A stretch of DNA of 64,000 nucleotides from Endobugula sp965225895 (GTDB lineage Bacteria > Pseudomonadota > Gammaproteobacteria > Pseudomonadales > Cellvibrionaceae). The stretch is taken from assembly GCA_965225895.1 (NCBI GenBank), contig CBDDBR010000011.1:1612001-1676000 (forward strand), written 5' to 3'. Made by a program: the position numbers and the translations under genes. Shown in pieces: positions 1-9,107 of the stretch. Below the pieces are notes generated by a model that worked only from the letters and a program-made list of their open reading frames with translations, was not told where the DNA came from and searched no databases. Numbering within the stretch: the stretch's first letter is position 1; each line of letters opens with the position of its first letter.

Positions 1-510
1 ACTGGTTAAATCAATGGTGTATTTTTCTAACGCTCGCCGATTTTCTTCGGCATCGGGGTTGTCGATCGTCTCGCCTCCACGCATGGCATCAATCGCCGTT
101 TCTAATGCGGGTAAGCTGCCATAACGTAATAATAATTTACCCATATTAGTGGATGCATCTTGCATCGCAACTAATACGATACTTTCGCTAGAAATATAAG
201 CATCACCATTATCTTGTGATTTTTTATCCGCCAAATTAAGTAAACGCCCCATTTCAGGTGACATTTGTACATCGCCATTGTGCGATTGTATTTTAGGTAA
301 ATCATCGAGCTGTTTAGCTAATTCATTCCGTAACACAACGGTGTCAAAGCCTGCTTGCGATAATAACGGATGTAGCGTGCCACCTTGCTGGTTCAACATG
401 GCAGAAAATAAATGTAATGGGTCTAAACGACTATGATCGCGCCCCAATGCCAATGACTGAGCATCAGAAAGGGCTGTCTGTAGTTGGTTCGTTAAACGGT
501 CTATACGCAT
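1..510 (-). CDS. clpB: ClpB disaggregase, N-terminal part (runs off the window)
   Basis: ClpB is the Hsp100 AAA+ disaggregase that works with DnaK to rescue aggregated proteins in the cytoplasm. Only the first ~170 codons are present. They begin MRIDRLTNQLQTALSDAQSL, the typical ClpB start, and cover the N-terminal substrate-binding double repeat (residues ~1-145). They end at KYTIDLT, just before the first AAA+ domain. Start chosen at 510 by family agreement; an in-frame ATG at 519 would add MND. A sigma32-type promoter lies just upstream. The gene is divergent from the c-di-GMP gene at 669. Family assignment is secure; the rest of the gene is outside the window. Confidence 0.95.
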   Translation of the reverse strand, partial: MRIDRLTNQLQTALSDAQSLALGRDHSRLDPLHLFSAMLNQQGGTLHPLLSQAGFDTVVLRNELAKQLDDLPKIQSHNGDVQMSPEMGRLLNLADKKSQDNGDAYISSESIVLVAMQDASTNMGKLLLRYGSLPALETAIDAMRGGETIDNPDAEENRRALEKYTIDLTS

Positions 511-546
511 GTCATTCATCTCTTTAATGCTATCTATTACTTATTA

Positions 547-574
547 ATATAGGGGGCATCGCCTCTAATTCAAG
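547..574 (-). promoter_or_regulatory. sigma32 (heat-shock) promoter of clpB
   Basis: On the minus strand CTTGAA (574-569) is followed after 13 bases by CCCCTATAT (555-547), close to the RpoH consensus CTTGAA-N13/14-CCCCATNT. It lies ~40 bp upstream of clpB, a classic RpoH target. The same arrangement occurs before groES in this window. Confidence 0.75.
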
Positions 575-668
575 TGTCACAAAAAATTCATATACATTTG
601 TCAAAATATTCATTGCGGTAACTATACTCTAGGTAACGTGACACCCATCCTATTTAAAGGTTTTCTAC

Positions 669-2426
669 ATGATTACCCAATGCAACATTGAGTCAATGAT
701 TGACCAAAAGTTGGTAGAACCTCACTTTCAAGGTTTAATAAATTTTTACACCGAAGACTACTTTGCATTTGAATCGCTCATTCGAGTAGCACCTACGTTA
801 CCAGCAATAAGGCCTGATCAATTATTTTCAATGGCCGAGAATGAGGGCTACTTACTAGAACTTGATAAATTGTGTGTGCAACAGGCAATTGCCGATTTTT
901 CTCGTTATCAATTACCTGGGCATGTGTTTGTGAACATTTTGCCGATTAATTTAGGAAAAATACTCCCTGAGATCACACACACAAATAATGCCTTACCGCT
1001 GCAAGGTATTGTATTTGAAATATCAGAAAAGCATCCATTACCCAATATTGATGAATTAAAAGAATATATTAAAACTCTCCGCCAACATGGTGCGCTCATT
1101 GCTATTGATGATTTAGGTGCTGGACATTCAGGTCTTATTACCTGGGCAGAAATCAAACCTGACTTTGTAAAAATAGACCGGCATTTTATTAGCAATATTC
1201 ATAACGACAGTATTAAACGTGAATTTGTTCGGTCTATCGTAGAAATAGCCAAGGGCTTACGCTGTAAAGTCATTGCTGAAGGTATAGAAACCATTGAAGA
1301 ACTTAATGTATTACATCATTTAGGGATTCACTTAGGGCAAGGATTTTTACTACACCGCCCAGAAAGAAAACCTGCACACACCTTTAGGCATAAACGTTTT
1401 TTTTCTGTTACCTCTAAATTTCAGCCACATATTCACATGCGTCATTCGGAGACCGCAGAAAGTCTCATTGAACCTGTAACGGCAATTTCACCGACTACAC
1501 ACGCCGCCGAAGTTAATGATATATTTCAACGCACACCTAATTTACGCTGTATACCTATTGTTAGCGAATCAATACCGATTGGTATTATTTCACGTACTAA
1601 AATTTTGGAAACATTCTCTGGCCGCTATTCATATCCACTGCATGGAAAAAAAGAAATTGTGATGTTTATGGATAGCAATCCCATCATTGTTGATCACTTA
1701 GAAACCTTACACGGTATATCAACCAAAGTAACCAACGATGCTTCCACTGACTTAAACGCTGATTTTATTATTACCAAAAACAATCATTATTGTGGTGTGG
1801 GTAAAGTCAGCACCTTATTAAAGCTACTCACAACAGTACAAATTAAACGTGCTCGACACAGTAACCCACTGACTTTATTACCCGGTAACATTCCTATTTA
1901 TGAGCATATTGAAGACCTGATTGCACAGCAACAGCCATTCCATTTGGCCTATATAGATATAAACCACTTTAAGCCGTTTAATGACTATTTTAGTTTTAGT
2001 GCGGGTGATGAAGTGATTAAACAATTGGCTGATATTATTGTAGAAAAGTGTTCATCCAAATTAGAAATGGTTGGCCATATTGGTGGCGATGATTTTGTTG
2101 TTATTTTTCGAAGCAGTGATTGGGAAAGAAAATGCCAAGACATTTTAGCTGACTTTAAAAGCTTTACTCTTAAATTTTATTCAAAAGAAGAAATTGCACA
2201 ACAAGGTATTTGGTATCAAGATCGAAAAGGAGAGCCAAATTTCTTTCAATTATTATCACTCGCTATCGGTGTTGTACAACCTGATTTATCACACCCTATC
2301 ACACACCACGATGTAGCAGAATTAGCGAGCAAGGCTAAAAAGCAAGCCAAGCTCACGAGTGGCAATCATTTATTTATTAGCGCTTGTCATACACAACATT
2401 ATAACAGTGAAATATCCATGCATTAA
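669..2426 (+). CDS. EAL-CBS-GGDEF cyclic-di-GMP protein
   Basis: A soluble 585-residue protein for cyclic-di-GMP turnover or sensing. Order: EAL domain (~15-245), a CBS pair (~260-390), GGDEF domain (~395-575). In the EAL domain the catalytic glutamate is in FESLIR (E35). VNILP, EISE, DDLGAGHSG, KID, AEGIET and the QG near the end keep the usual metal and catalytic residues, so phosphodiesterase activity is plausible. The GGDEF signature is GGDDF (about residue 472), with Asp for the second acidic residue, and I see no RxxD inhibitory site before it. It may therefore be a weak cyclase or a GTP-sensing domain. No membrane segment; the CBS pair suggests nucleotide control. Start ATG 669 follows AAAGG. 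Transcribed alone, convergent with ccoG. Confidence 0.9.
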   Translation: MITQCNIESMIDQKLVEPHFQGLINFYTEDYFAFESLIRVAPTLPAIRPDQLFSMAENEGYLLELDKLCVQQAIADFSRYQLPGHVFVNILPINLGKILPEITHTNNALPLQGIVFEISEKHPLPNIDELKEYIKTLRQHGALIAIDDLGAGHSGLITWAEIKPDFVKIDRHFISNIHNDSIKREFVRSIVEIAKGLRCKVIAEGIETIEELNVLHHLGIHLGQGFLLHRPERKPAHTFRHKRFFSVTSKFQPHIHMRHSETAESLIEPVTAISPTTHAAEVNDIFQRTPNLRCIPIVSESIPIGIISRTKILETFSGRYSYPLHGKKEIVMFMDSNPIIVDHLETLHGISTKVTNDASTDLNADFIITKNNHYCGVGKVSTLLKLLTTVQIKRARHSNPLTLLPGNIPIYEHIEDLIAQQQPFHLAYIDINHFKPFNDYFSFSAGDEVIKQLADIIVEKCSSKLEMVGHIGGDDFVVIFRSSDWERKCQDILADFKSFTLKFYSKEEIAQQGIWYQDRKGEPNFFQLLSLAIGVVQPDLSHPITHHDVAELASKAKKQAKLTSGNHLFISACHTQHYNSEISMH

Positions 2427-2438
2427 CATACACAAACA

Positions 2439-3878
2439 CTACTGATCTGGCCCAATAAATGTGGCAGATTCTTGCGCTGTAATTTCACTATTTTCTACTG
2501 CTCTCACAATAAAAGTGATTTCTGTTTTAACATCGTTAAGCTGCTCTTGTGGAATGGATACACGCAGCGGCACACTAAACAGCTCGCCCTCTTCCAACAA
2601 TACGGGGCGATATTTCACAATCGTAAACGGTAACTCTGCATCTAATTCAATATTATAAGTATGGCTTTGACGGTCCATATTATGAATTTTTATTGTATAT
2701 ACGTTTTGTATATTCCCGCTACGCACACGGAATAATTGTGCACCACGATCTCGACTCACGTCTAAGGTCACAGGTTTACGGTCAGCAACGGTATACACAA
2801 ACAACCCTGACATTAGTACCAAGATTGCAATATAGGCGAATACACGTGGACGCAAAAATTGTGTTTTTCCTGTTTCTAACTCATCATCACTGGTAAAACG
2901 AATTAATCCTCTTGGATACTCCATTTTATCCATCACTGCATTACACGCATCCACACATAAACCGCAGTTAATACACTCGTATTGCAGACCTTCGCGAATA
3001 TCAATATCAACAGGACATACTTGCACACACCATGAACAATCAATACAGTCGCCTTTGCCTGCTGCTTTATAGTCTTCATCTGCTTTACGTGCACCACGGG
3101 ATTCACCACGTGCAGCATCATAATGCACCGCTAATGTATCACTGTCGTACATCACCGACTGAAAACGCGCATACGGACACATATATTTGCACACTTGCTC
3201 ACGCAAAAAGCCTGCATTCATATATGTCATGCCAGTAAAAAATAATGTCCAAAATAGCGCTGTAAAACTACCAACAACTAAAAAGCCCGAATCATCAAAG
3301 TACGGAACAAAGCTAGATAACAATTCTCGTATTGGAAAAAAGTATCCAACAAACGTCACACCCGTAACAAAAGAAATGAGTAACCACAAAGCATACTTTG
3401 CTGTTTTTCGATAACACTTTTCTAGATTCCAGCCGCTTTTGTCTAGCTTGATGCGTTTATTTCGATCACCTTCACAAAAATGCTCTGCCCAAATAAACAT
3501 GAGCGTCCACACTGTTTGCGGGCAAGTAAAGCCACACCACACACGCCCTAAAAATGCTGTAATCGTAAATAAACCAAACGCAGATATAATGAGCAACCAT
3601 GCGAGTAACATGCCGTCTTGAGGACCACAGGTAATCCATAAAATATGAAATTGTCGTGCAGGAAGATCAAACAGTACTGCTGGTCGCTCATCAATCACTA
3701 GCCAAGGCATTAATAAAAAGCCCAACATTAAGGGCAAACCAGCATAGCGTCTTAATGACTGATAGAAACCTGAGATTTTTCGAATATAGACTTTTTCTTC
3801 TGACTCATAAAGATTAACGTAACGAATGGCAGGGCCAGATTCATCAGGCGGCGTCTTTTTATCAGAAGGGTCAGTCAT
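2439..3878 (-). CDS. ccoG: Cytochrome cbb3 oxidase accessory protein CcoG (FixG/RdxA)
   Basis: A 479-residue membrane iron-sulfur protein of the CcoG family, which reduces copper for delivery to the CuB centre during cbb3 oxidase maturation. Several membrane segments lie in the first ~270 residues, including a conserved FTCPQTVW motif. Two 4Fe-4S motifs follow at ~275-320 (CIDCSWCVQVCP and CINCGLCVDAC), then a membrane helix and a C-terminal Ig-like FixG domain. It lies 183 bp downstream of ccoP on the same strand; the gap contains two strong hairpins and no ccoH. Family call is firm. Confidence 0.95.
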   Translation of the reverse strand: MTDPSDKKTPPDESGPAIRYVNLYESEEKVYIRKISGFYQSLRRYAGLPLMLGFLLMPWLVIDERPAVLFDLPARQFHILWITCGPQDGMLLAWLLIISAFGLFTITAFLGRVWCGFTCPQTVWTLMFIWAEHFCEGDRNKRIKLDKSGWNLEKCYRKTAKYALWLLISFVTGVTFVGYFFPIRELLSSFVPYFDDSGFLVVGSFTALFWTLFFTGMTYMNAGFLREQVCKYMCPYARFQSVMYDSDTLAVHYDAARGESRGARKADEDYKAAGKGDCIDCSWCVQVCPVDIDIREGLQYECINCGLCVDACNAVMDKMEYPRGLIRFTSDDELETGKTQFLRPRVFAYIAILVLMSGLFVYTVADRKPVTLDVSRDRGAQLFRVRSGNIQNVYTIKIHNMDRQSHTYNIELDAELPFTIVKYRPVLLEEGELFSVPLRVSIPQEQLNDVKTEITFIVRAVENSEITAQESATFIGPDQ

Positions 3879-3937
3879 TATTCATTGCCTCTATCAATAC
3901 AGAATGTATAGGTATGGGTATTACATATAGACTAGAT

Positions 3938-3965
3938 GTCATGTGTAGCTGTAACGACACATGAC
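3938..3965. repeat. Inverted repeat in the ccoP-ccoG gap (9-bp arms)
   Basis: GTCATGTGT (3938-3946) pairs perfectly with ACACATGAC (3957-3965) around a 10-base loop. Together with the next hairpin it could act as a processing or attenuation signal between ccoP and ccoG. No clear U-tract follows on either strand. Confidence 0.5.
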
Positions 3966-3989
3966 TTGCAAACGCATTGCAAAATATAT

Positions 3990-4031
3990 CGCTAAACTCT
4001 TAAGGTAGGCTTAAAAAGTAAGAGTTTAGCG
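3990..4031. terminator. Strong hairpin after ccoP (13-bp arms)
   Basis: CGCTAAACTCTTA (3990-4002) pairs perfectly with TAAGAGTTTAGCG (4019-4031), leaving a 16-base loop. It begins ~30 bp after the ccoP stop. The U-tract on the minus strand is poor, so it may be an mRNA-stabilising 3' structure or a partial terminator that separates ccoNOQP from ccoG expression. Confidence 0.5.
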
Positions 4032-4061
4032 AGTACACAGAAATAGAAAATTTCTTGCGTA

Positions 4062-4973
4062 TTATTCTAACGATAAACTGTAAACATAGGCCGCTAATAA
4101 GTGAATTTTATCTTCACGTAAACGATCTTTTTGTGCTGGCATATGTCCATCGCGACCTGCACGTAATGTTTGACGAATACCCGCTGGAGTTCCTTCATAT
4201 AACCAAATATCGTCAGTTAAGTTAGGCGCACCTAAACCGTGATTACCCGTACCTTTACGGCCGTGACAACCACCACAGTTTTGACGGAAAAGCTTTCTGC
4301 CTTTTTTCGCCAAGGCGCTATCGTGCTCTTGACCAGAAATTTTTAATACGTGGTGAGTCACTAAGTTAATCCCTTTCTCTCCTAGCGTACTAGACCATGC
4401 TGGCATTGCTGCCTGACGCCCATTCACCAACGTTTCTTTAATGTTTTCTGGCTTACCGCCGTACAACCAATCGTTGTCCGTTAGGTTTGGAAAACCTAAT
4501 GCACCACCACCATCAGCACCGTGGCATACCGCACAGTTATTGGCGAAGATACGTGAAGCCATTTTCATCGCTTTTGGCTCTTCCGCTAATTCTTCTACCG
4601 ACATTTTAGAGTAAATGCCATAACTGGCTTCATGTTGCGCCAATGCTTTTTTCTGTTGTTGCTCAAGCTGGCGAACAGCCGTCCACTCACCTTCTTCAAA
4701 GAAAGGGAAATAGCCTTTCCAATTACCTAGACCCGGGTAAATTGCAAGGTAGATAACAGCAAAAACCATACTAAGAATAAACATTTGAAACCACCACTTA
4801 GGCAGTGGGTTATCATATTCTTCGATACCATCATATACATGGCCAGTGGTTCTGTTCTCTGGATCCTCGTCGTCTTCTACTGCTACTTTTCTATTCGCTA
4901 ACAACACCCAAAGAATCAAGGCTAGATTCGTTAGCGTAAGACCAATAATCCACAAACTCCAAAACGTACTCAT
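4062..4973 (-). CDS. ccoP: cbb3 cytochrome c oxidase subunit III (CcoP), dihaem
   Basis: CcoP is the dihaem c-type subunit that feeds electrons into the cbb3 terminal oxidase from the periplasmic side. The 303-residue protein has two N-terminal membrane helices (~5-25 and ~60-80), then two cytochrome c domains with haem motifs CAVCH and CGGCH. FPNLTD and APNLTD follow the respective haem motifs. Length is usual for the family. The two-helix N-terminus is the form in which CcoQ is a separate small subunit, and a ccoQ gene indeed lies upstream. Part of the ccoNOQP operon. Confidence 0.97.
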   Translation of the reverse strand: MSTFWSLWIIGLTLTNLALILWVLLANRKVAVEDDEDPENRTTGHVYDGIEEYDNPLPKWWFQMFILSMVFAVIYLAIYPGLGNWKGYFPFFEEGEWTAVRQLEQQQKKALAQHEASYGIYSKMSVEELAEEPKAMKMASRIFANNCAVCHGADGGGALGFPNLTDNDWLYGGKPENIKETLVNGRQAAMPAWSSTLGEKGINLVTHHVLKISGQEHDSALAKKGRKLFRQNCGGCHGRKGTGNHGLGAPNLTDDIWLYEGTPAGIRQTLRAGRDGHMPAQKDRLREDKIHLLAAYVYSLSLE

Positions 4974-5076
4974 AATTAATCCTACCTACTGTAGAGTCAA
5001 TACGATGATAAATACTACTTTTATTGGCAAGTATTCATTCATCGATAAATTTAATTCTTCGTTACAATAATATGTA

Positions 5077-5238
5077 CTATTTTAACGAACGATCATGATG
5101 CTCTTCGTCAGCAAACGGTAAATCTGCTGCATCATCAAACTTTTTACGGCGCGATGGCGAAAATGCCCACCAAGCAATACCTAAGAACGCAACCATCACT
5201 AAGATGGTTGAAACACCTCGCATATCATTGATATCCAC
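5077..5238 (-). CDS. ccoQ: cbb3 oxidase small subunit CcoQ
   Basis: A 53-residue protein between ccoO and ccoP. It reads VDINDMRGVSTILVMVAFLG, then IAWWAFSPSRRKKFDDAADL and a short acidic tail. One membrane helix followed by an arginine/lysine patch and an acidic tail is the CcoQ pattern; family members stabilise or modulate the complex. The GTG start at 5238 is chosen because GAGGTG sits 8 bases upstream; the next ATG, four codons in, is too far from it. Position and topology make the call firm despite the short length. Confidence 0.9.
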   Translation of the reverse strand: MDINDMRGVSTILVMVAFLGIAWWAFSPSRRKKFDDAADLPFADEEHHDRSLK

Positions 5239-5256
5239 TTTCGCACACCTCGTTTA

Positions 5257-5874
5257 TTAACGTTTTTGCTGCAAGATAGGTAATGTGCCTAAGCTCTGCA
5301 AATAAGCAACTAAGGCATCAATTTCTGTTGTACCTTTTACTGCCGCTTCTGCACCTGCAATATCTTCGTCGGTATAAGGCACACCCACTTTACGCAATGC
5401 AGCCATTTTCTTCGGCGTATCTTTACCTGTTAGTACGTTGTCAAATAACCACGGGAAAGAAGGCATATTTGATGCAGGTACAACATTACGCGGATTATAC
5501 AAATGCGCTTTATGCCATGTATCACTATAACGACCACCTACACGTGCCAAATCTGGCCCTGTACGCTTAGAACCCCATAGGAATGGATGCTCATAAACAG
5601 ACTCGCCCGCTACTGAATAATGGCCATAGCGTTCAACTTCTGCACGTAATGGACGTACCATTTGTGTATGACACACATGGCAGCCTTCACGAATGTATAT
5701 ATCACGCCCTTCTAGCTCTACAGCCTGATGCGGCTTTAAACCTTCAATAGGTGTGGTAGTTTCTTTAATAAAAAACTGTGGCACGATTTCTACTAAGCCA
5801 CCGAAGCTAATCGCTACGATAACCAGTAATAACATCAAGCCAATATTCTTTTCTACAATGTCATGATTCTTCAT
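5257..5874 (-). CDS. ccoO: cbb3 cytochrome c oxidase subunit II (CcoO), monohaem
   Basis: A membrane-anchored monohaem cytochrome c that passes electrons between CcoP and the catalytic CcoN subunit. The 205-residue protein has one N-terminal helix (~10-32), the haem motif CHVCH (about residue 66) and a likely axial methionine in PASNMPSFPW. Length matches the family. It lies 12 bp after ccoN and 18 bp before ccoQ, so it is clearly cotranscribed. Confidence 0.97.
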   Translation of the reverse strand: MKNHDIVEKNIGLMLLLVIVAISFGGLVEIVPQFFIKETTTPIEGLKPHQAVELEGRDIYIREGCHVCHTQMVRPLRAEVERYGHYSVAGESVYEHPFLWGSKRTGPDLARVGGRYSDTWHKAHLYNPRNVVPASNMPSFPWLFDNVLTGKDTPKKMAALRKVGVPYTDEDIAGAEAAVKGTTEIDALVAYLQSLGTLPILQQKR

Positions 5875-5886
5875 TGCATTATCTCC

Positions 5887-7338
5887 TTAAACGGCTTGAG
5901 CTTGTGAAGGTGATTCAACAGCCTCGCAAGGCTCATCATCACGAACAGTACGATAGGTGTTATATGCCATAACTAGCATACCAATGAAGAATAATCCTCC
6001 ACCCATAACACGTACAATATAACCACCTCGACTCGCTTCAACAGAATCAATAAAGCTATAGGTCAACGAACCGTCTTGGTTAAATGCACGCCACATTAAG
6101 CCTTGTGTAATACCGTTTACCCACATCGCTGCGATATAAAGTACCGTACCCGATGTAGCTAACCAGAAATGAGTGTTGATCAGGCTAACACTCCACATGG
6201 ATTTTTTGCCGAATAAAACAGGAATTAAGTGGTAGATAGAACCAATAGAAATCATCGCTACCCAACCTAAAGCACCTGAGTGTACGTGACCAATTGTCCA
6301 GTCCGTATTGTGCGATAAAGCATTCACCGTCTTAATAGCCATCATTGGCCCTTCAAAGGTCGACATACCGTAGAACGAAAGCGATACCACTAAGAAACGT
6401 AAGGTAGGATCTGTACGTAATTTATGCCACGCACCTGATAACGTCATAATACCGTTAATCATACCGCCCCAGCTTGGCGCTAGTAGAATTAATGACATCA
6501 CCATACCTAAGCTCTGCGCCCAATCGGGAAGTGCAGAATAATGCAAATGGTGAGAACCAGCCCAAATGTACAACGAGATCAATGCCCAGAAATGTACAAT
6601 AGATAGCTGATAAGAATATACAGGGCGACCCGCTTGCTTAGGTACAAAGTAATACATCATACCCAAGAAACCCGCAGTTAAGAAAAAGCCTACTGCGTTA
6701 TGACCGTACCACCATTGCACAATAGCATCGGCAGCGCCTGCATAAGCAGAATAAGATTTAGTCAATGTGACTGGAATTGCTGCACTATTCACAAGGTGCA
6801 AAATCGCAACCGTAGTAATAAAACCACCGAAGAACCAGTTAGCCACGTAAATGTGCGATGTTTTACGCTTAATCACTGTACCAAAAAACACAATGGCATA
6901 AGAAATCCACACGATTGCAATTAAAATATCAATCGGCCATTCAAGCTCTGCGTATTCTTTAGTAGAAGTTAAACCCATCGGTAACGTAATTGCCGCTAAA
7001 ACAATAACTGCTTGCCAACCCCAAAAGGTAAATGGAACAAGCCAGCCACCATAAAGCTTAACCTGACACGTTCGTTGCACCACGTAATAAGATGACGCAA
7101 ACAACGCGCTGCCACCAAAGGCAAAGATAACCGCATTAGTATGCAATGGACGTAAACGACCAAAATGCGTATAAGGCGAAAGAATGTCATTAAGGTCTGG
7201 CCATACTAATTGCGACGCAATCAATACACCGATACCCATACCAAAAATTCCCCACACAATCGTCATGATCGCAAATTGACGAACCACGTGGTAATTATAA
7301 GATGATTCTGAATTGGCAGTTGCCATATGATTACTCAT
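5887..7338 (-). CDS. ccoN: cbb3 cytochrome c oxidase catalytic subunit I (CcoN)
   Basis: Catalytic subunit of the high-affinity cbb3 terminal oxidase, which reduces O2 to water and pumps protons under low oxygen. The 483-residue protein has about 12 membrane helices. Haem and CuB histidines are visible in RLRPLHTNAV, WWYGHNAVGF, AGSHHLHYSA and TIGHVHSGALG. SFYGMSTFEGP carries the conserved tyrosine region. First gene of the operon, preceded by an FNR/Anr-type box and -10 element ~90-125 bp upstream, in keeping with oxygen control. Confidence 0.98.
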   Translation of the reverse strand: MSNHMATANSESSYNYHVVRQFAIMTIVWGIFGMGIGVLIASQLVWPDLNDILSPYTHFGRLRPLHTNAVIFAFGGSALFASSYYVVQRTCQVKLYGGWLVPFTFWGWQAVIVLAAITLPMGLTSTKEYAELEWPIDILIAIVWISYAIVFFGTVIKRKTSHIYVANWFFGGFITTVAILHLVNSAAIPVTLTKSYSAYAGAADAIVQWWYGHNAVGFFLTAGFLGMMYYFVPKQAGRPVYSYQLSIVHFWALISLYIWAGSHHLHYSALPDWAQSLGMVMSLILLAPSWGGMINGIMTLSGAWHKLRTDPTLRFLVVSLSFYGMSTFEGPMMAIKTVNALSHNTDWTIGHVHSGALGWVAMISIGSIYHLIPVLFGKKSMWSVSLINTHFWLATSGTVLYIAAMWVNGITQGLMWRAFNQDGSLTYSFIDSVEASRGGYIVRVMGGGLFFIGMLVMAYNTYRTVRDDEPCEAVESPSQAQAV

Positions 7339-7425
7339 AGAAACTTTCCTAGATGGTTAGAAAGTGAACACAAACACTCTCGGCGACTACCGAAATGCCC
7401 TAAGGCAATACCGATAAAAGCCAAT

Positions 7426-7467
7426 AATGTATCAGAAGTGCTTAACCTCTCAATTGATCTAAATCAT
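7426..7467 (-). promoter_or_regulatory. FNR/Anr-type promoter of ccoNOQP
   Basis: TTGATctaaATCAT (7454-7467) matches the FNR/Anr site TTGAT-N4-ATCAA with one mismatch. On the minus strand a -10-like TACATT lies at 7431-7426, with its centre 32 bp from the box centre. That is the geometry of a class II FNR promoter (site at -41.5), putting the start near 7419 and leaving an ~80-base leader before ccoN. Confidence 0.75.
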
Positions 7468-7483
7468 ATCTCGAAGATATGAT
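7463..7483. repeat. Perfect palindrome overlapping the ccoN oxygen-control site
   Basis: ATCATATCT (7463-7471), CGA, AGATATGAT (7475-7483). The 9-bp arms are perfect and share five bases with the FNR box. It may be an operator for a second regulator. The regulator is unknown. Confidence 0.5.
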
Positions 7484-7745
7484 TTACCCCAATATATTAT
7501 CAAACAGACGAAATATCGTATTCGATAAGTGTAGGCTAAATACTCACATTTGCGATATAAATAGCAATCAATCTTGCTAAATTATCATTTAATCCAACGG
7601 GTAGCCTAGTAATTTACTGAGCGCCGATGGTTTTTAGCATCCATGAACATGGATATTCTCTTTGGAGAAGCGTTTTAAAAACTCCAAAACACCTATTCTT
7701 TCGACCAAAAAAGAACAGGCATGAGAAATAGTTAATTTACCGATC

Positions 7746-8966
7746 CTACAGTAAACTTCTGCCTTTATTGGCAGCGATTCGTAAACGTAAAGCGTTTAGT
7801 TTAATAAAGCCCGCAGCATCTTTTTGATCATATGCTCCTGCATCATCTTCAAAAGTAGCAATGCTTTCATCAAATAATGTGTCTTTTGAACGACGGCCTA
7901 CGGCACTTACCGAACCCTTATATAGCTTAATACGCACATCACCATTCACGGTCTCTTGAGACTCATCAATCATGGTTTGTAACATTTTACGCTCTGGACT
8001 CCACCAATAGCCGTTATACACAAGCTCTGCATATTTAGGCATGATTTCATCTTTTAAATGAGCCACTTCACGGTCTAAAGTGATCGACTCAATAGCGCGA
8101 TGCGCTTTCATCATAATGGTGCCACCTGGTGTTTCATAACAACCACGAGACTTCATACCCACATAACGGTTTTCAACGATATCTAAACGACCTACGCCGT
8201 TATCACCGCCAATTTTATTCAATGTTTCTAGTACTGTTGCTGGCGACATAGCTTCACCGTTAATCGCAACAATATCGCCTTTTTCATACGATAAATCTAA
8301 ATACGTCGGCTCATCAGGTGCGTTCTCAGGCGATACACTCCAGCGCCACATATCTTCTTCGGCTTCGGCCCAAGGGTCTTCAAGAATACCGCCCTCATAT
8401 GAGATATGCAGTAAGTTAGCATCCATAGAATACGGGGATTTTTTCTTGCTGCTTGAATAATCCACAGGGATATCGTGTTTAGCACAATAATCCATTAGTG
8501 TTTCGCGCGAAGTAAGATCCCACTCACGCCAAGGTGCAATCACTTCAACACCCGGCTTAAGCGCATAAGCACCTAGCTCAAAACGTACCTGATCATTACC
8601 TTTACCTGTCGCACCATGAGAAATGGCATCGGCACCTGTCTCATTGGCAATTTCAATCATACGCTTGGCAATTAATGGGCGAGCAATCGAGGTGCCCAAT
8701 AGGTATTCACCCTCATAAATCGCATTAGCGCGAAACATTGGAAAAACATAATCGCGTACAAATTCTTCACGCAGATCATCAATATAAATTTCTTTTACGC
8801 CTAAGGCCTCTGCTTTTGCACGGGCAGGCTCAACCTCTTCACCCTGACCCAAGTCAGCAGTAAACGTCACGACTTCACATTGATAAGTTTCTTGTAACCA
8901 CTTAACAATCACCGAAGTATCTAAACCACCAGAATAGGCTAAGACCACTTTATTTATAGATGACAT
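7746..8966 (-). CDS. argG: Argininosuccinate synthase
   Basis: Joins citrulline and aspartate using ATP, the penultimate step of arginine synthesis, in the cytoplasm. The 406-residue protein starts MSSINKVVLAYSGGLDTSVI, with the PP-loop ATP motif AYSGGLDTS. GATGKGNDQVRFE and the terminal RIAANKGRS region are family-typical. Start chosen at ATG 8966 because GGGAGA is 6-7 bases upstream; an upstream TTG at 8984 would put that Shine-Dalgarno inside the gene. The neighbour on its upstream side is motY, as in pseudomonads. Confidence 0.97.
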   Translation of the reverse strand: MSSINKVVLAYSGGLDTSVIVKWLQETYQCEVVTFTADLGQGEEVEPARAKAEALGVKEIYIDDLREEFVRDYVFPMFRANAIYEGEYLLGTSIARPLIAKRMIEIANETGADAISHGATGKGNDQVRFELGAYALKPGVEVIAPWREWDLTSRETLMDYCAKHDIPVDYSSSKKKSPYSMDANLLHISYEGGILEDPWAEAEEDMWRWSVSPENAPDEPTYLDLSYEKGDIVAINGEAMSPATVLETLNKIGGDNGVGRLDIVENRYVGMKSRGCYETPGGTIMMKAHRAIESITLDREVAHLKDEIMPKYAELVYNGYWWSPERKMLQTMIDESQETVNGDVRIKLYKGSVSAVGRRSKDTLFDESIATFEDDAGAYDQKDAAGFIKLNALRLRIAANKGRSLL

Positions 8967-9107
8967 GTATTCTCCCAGAAGCAAAACAGCTTAAAAATAA
9001 TACAGATAATAGTGAAAAAAGCGCAATAACACCTTAATCACTGTAAATCACGGGCGCGAATTGTATCAGAAAAAAGACGAACGAAAAAAAAAATTAAAGG
9101 GGAATTA

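Larger units (their letters stand above)
7339..7745. other. argG-ccoN intergenic region (407 bp)
   Basis: No gene is visible. It holds the ccoN promoter and palindrome (7426-7483), a small repeat ATCCAT-GAAC-ATGGAT near 7640, and a hairpin CCTATTCTTT (7692-7701) / AAAGAACAGG (7710-7719), with one mismatch. The last lies 25-55 bp after the argG stop and probably ends argG transcription. Confidence 0.6.
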
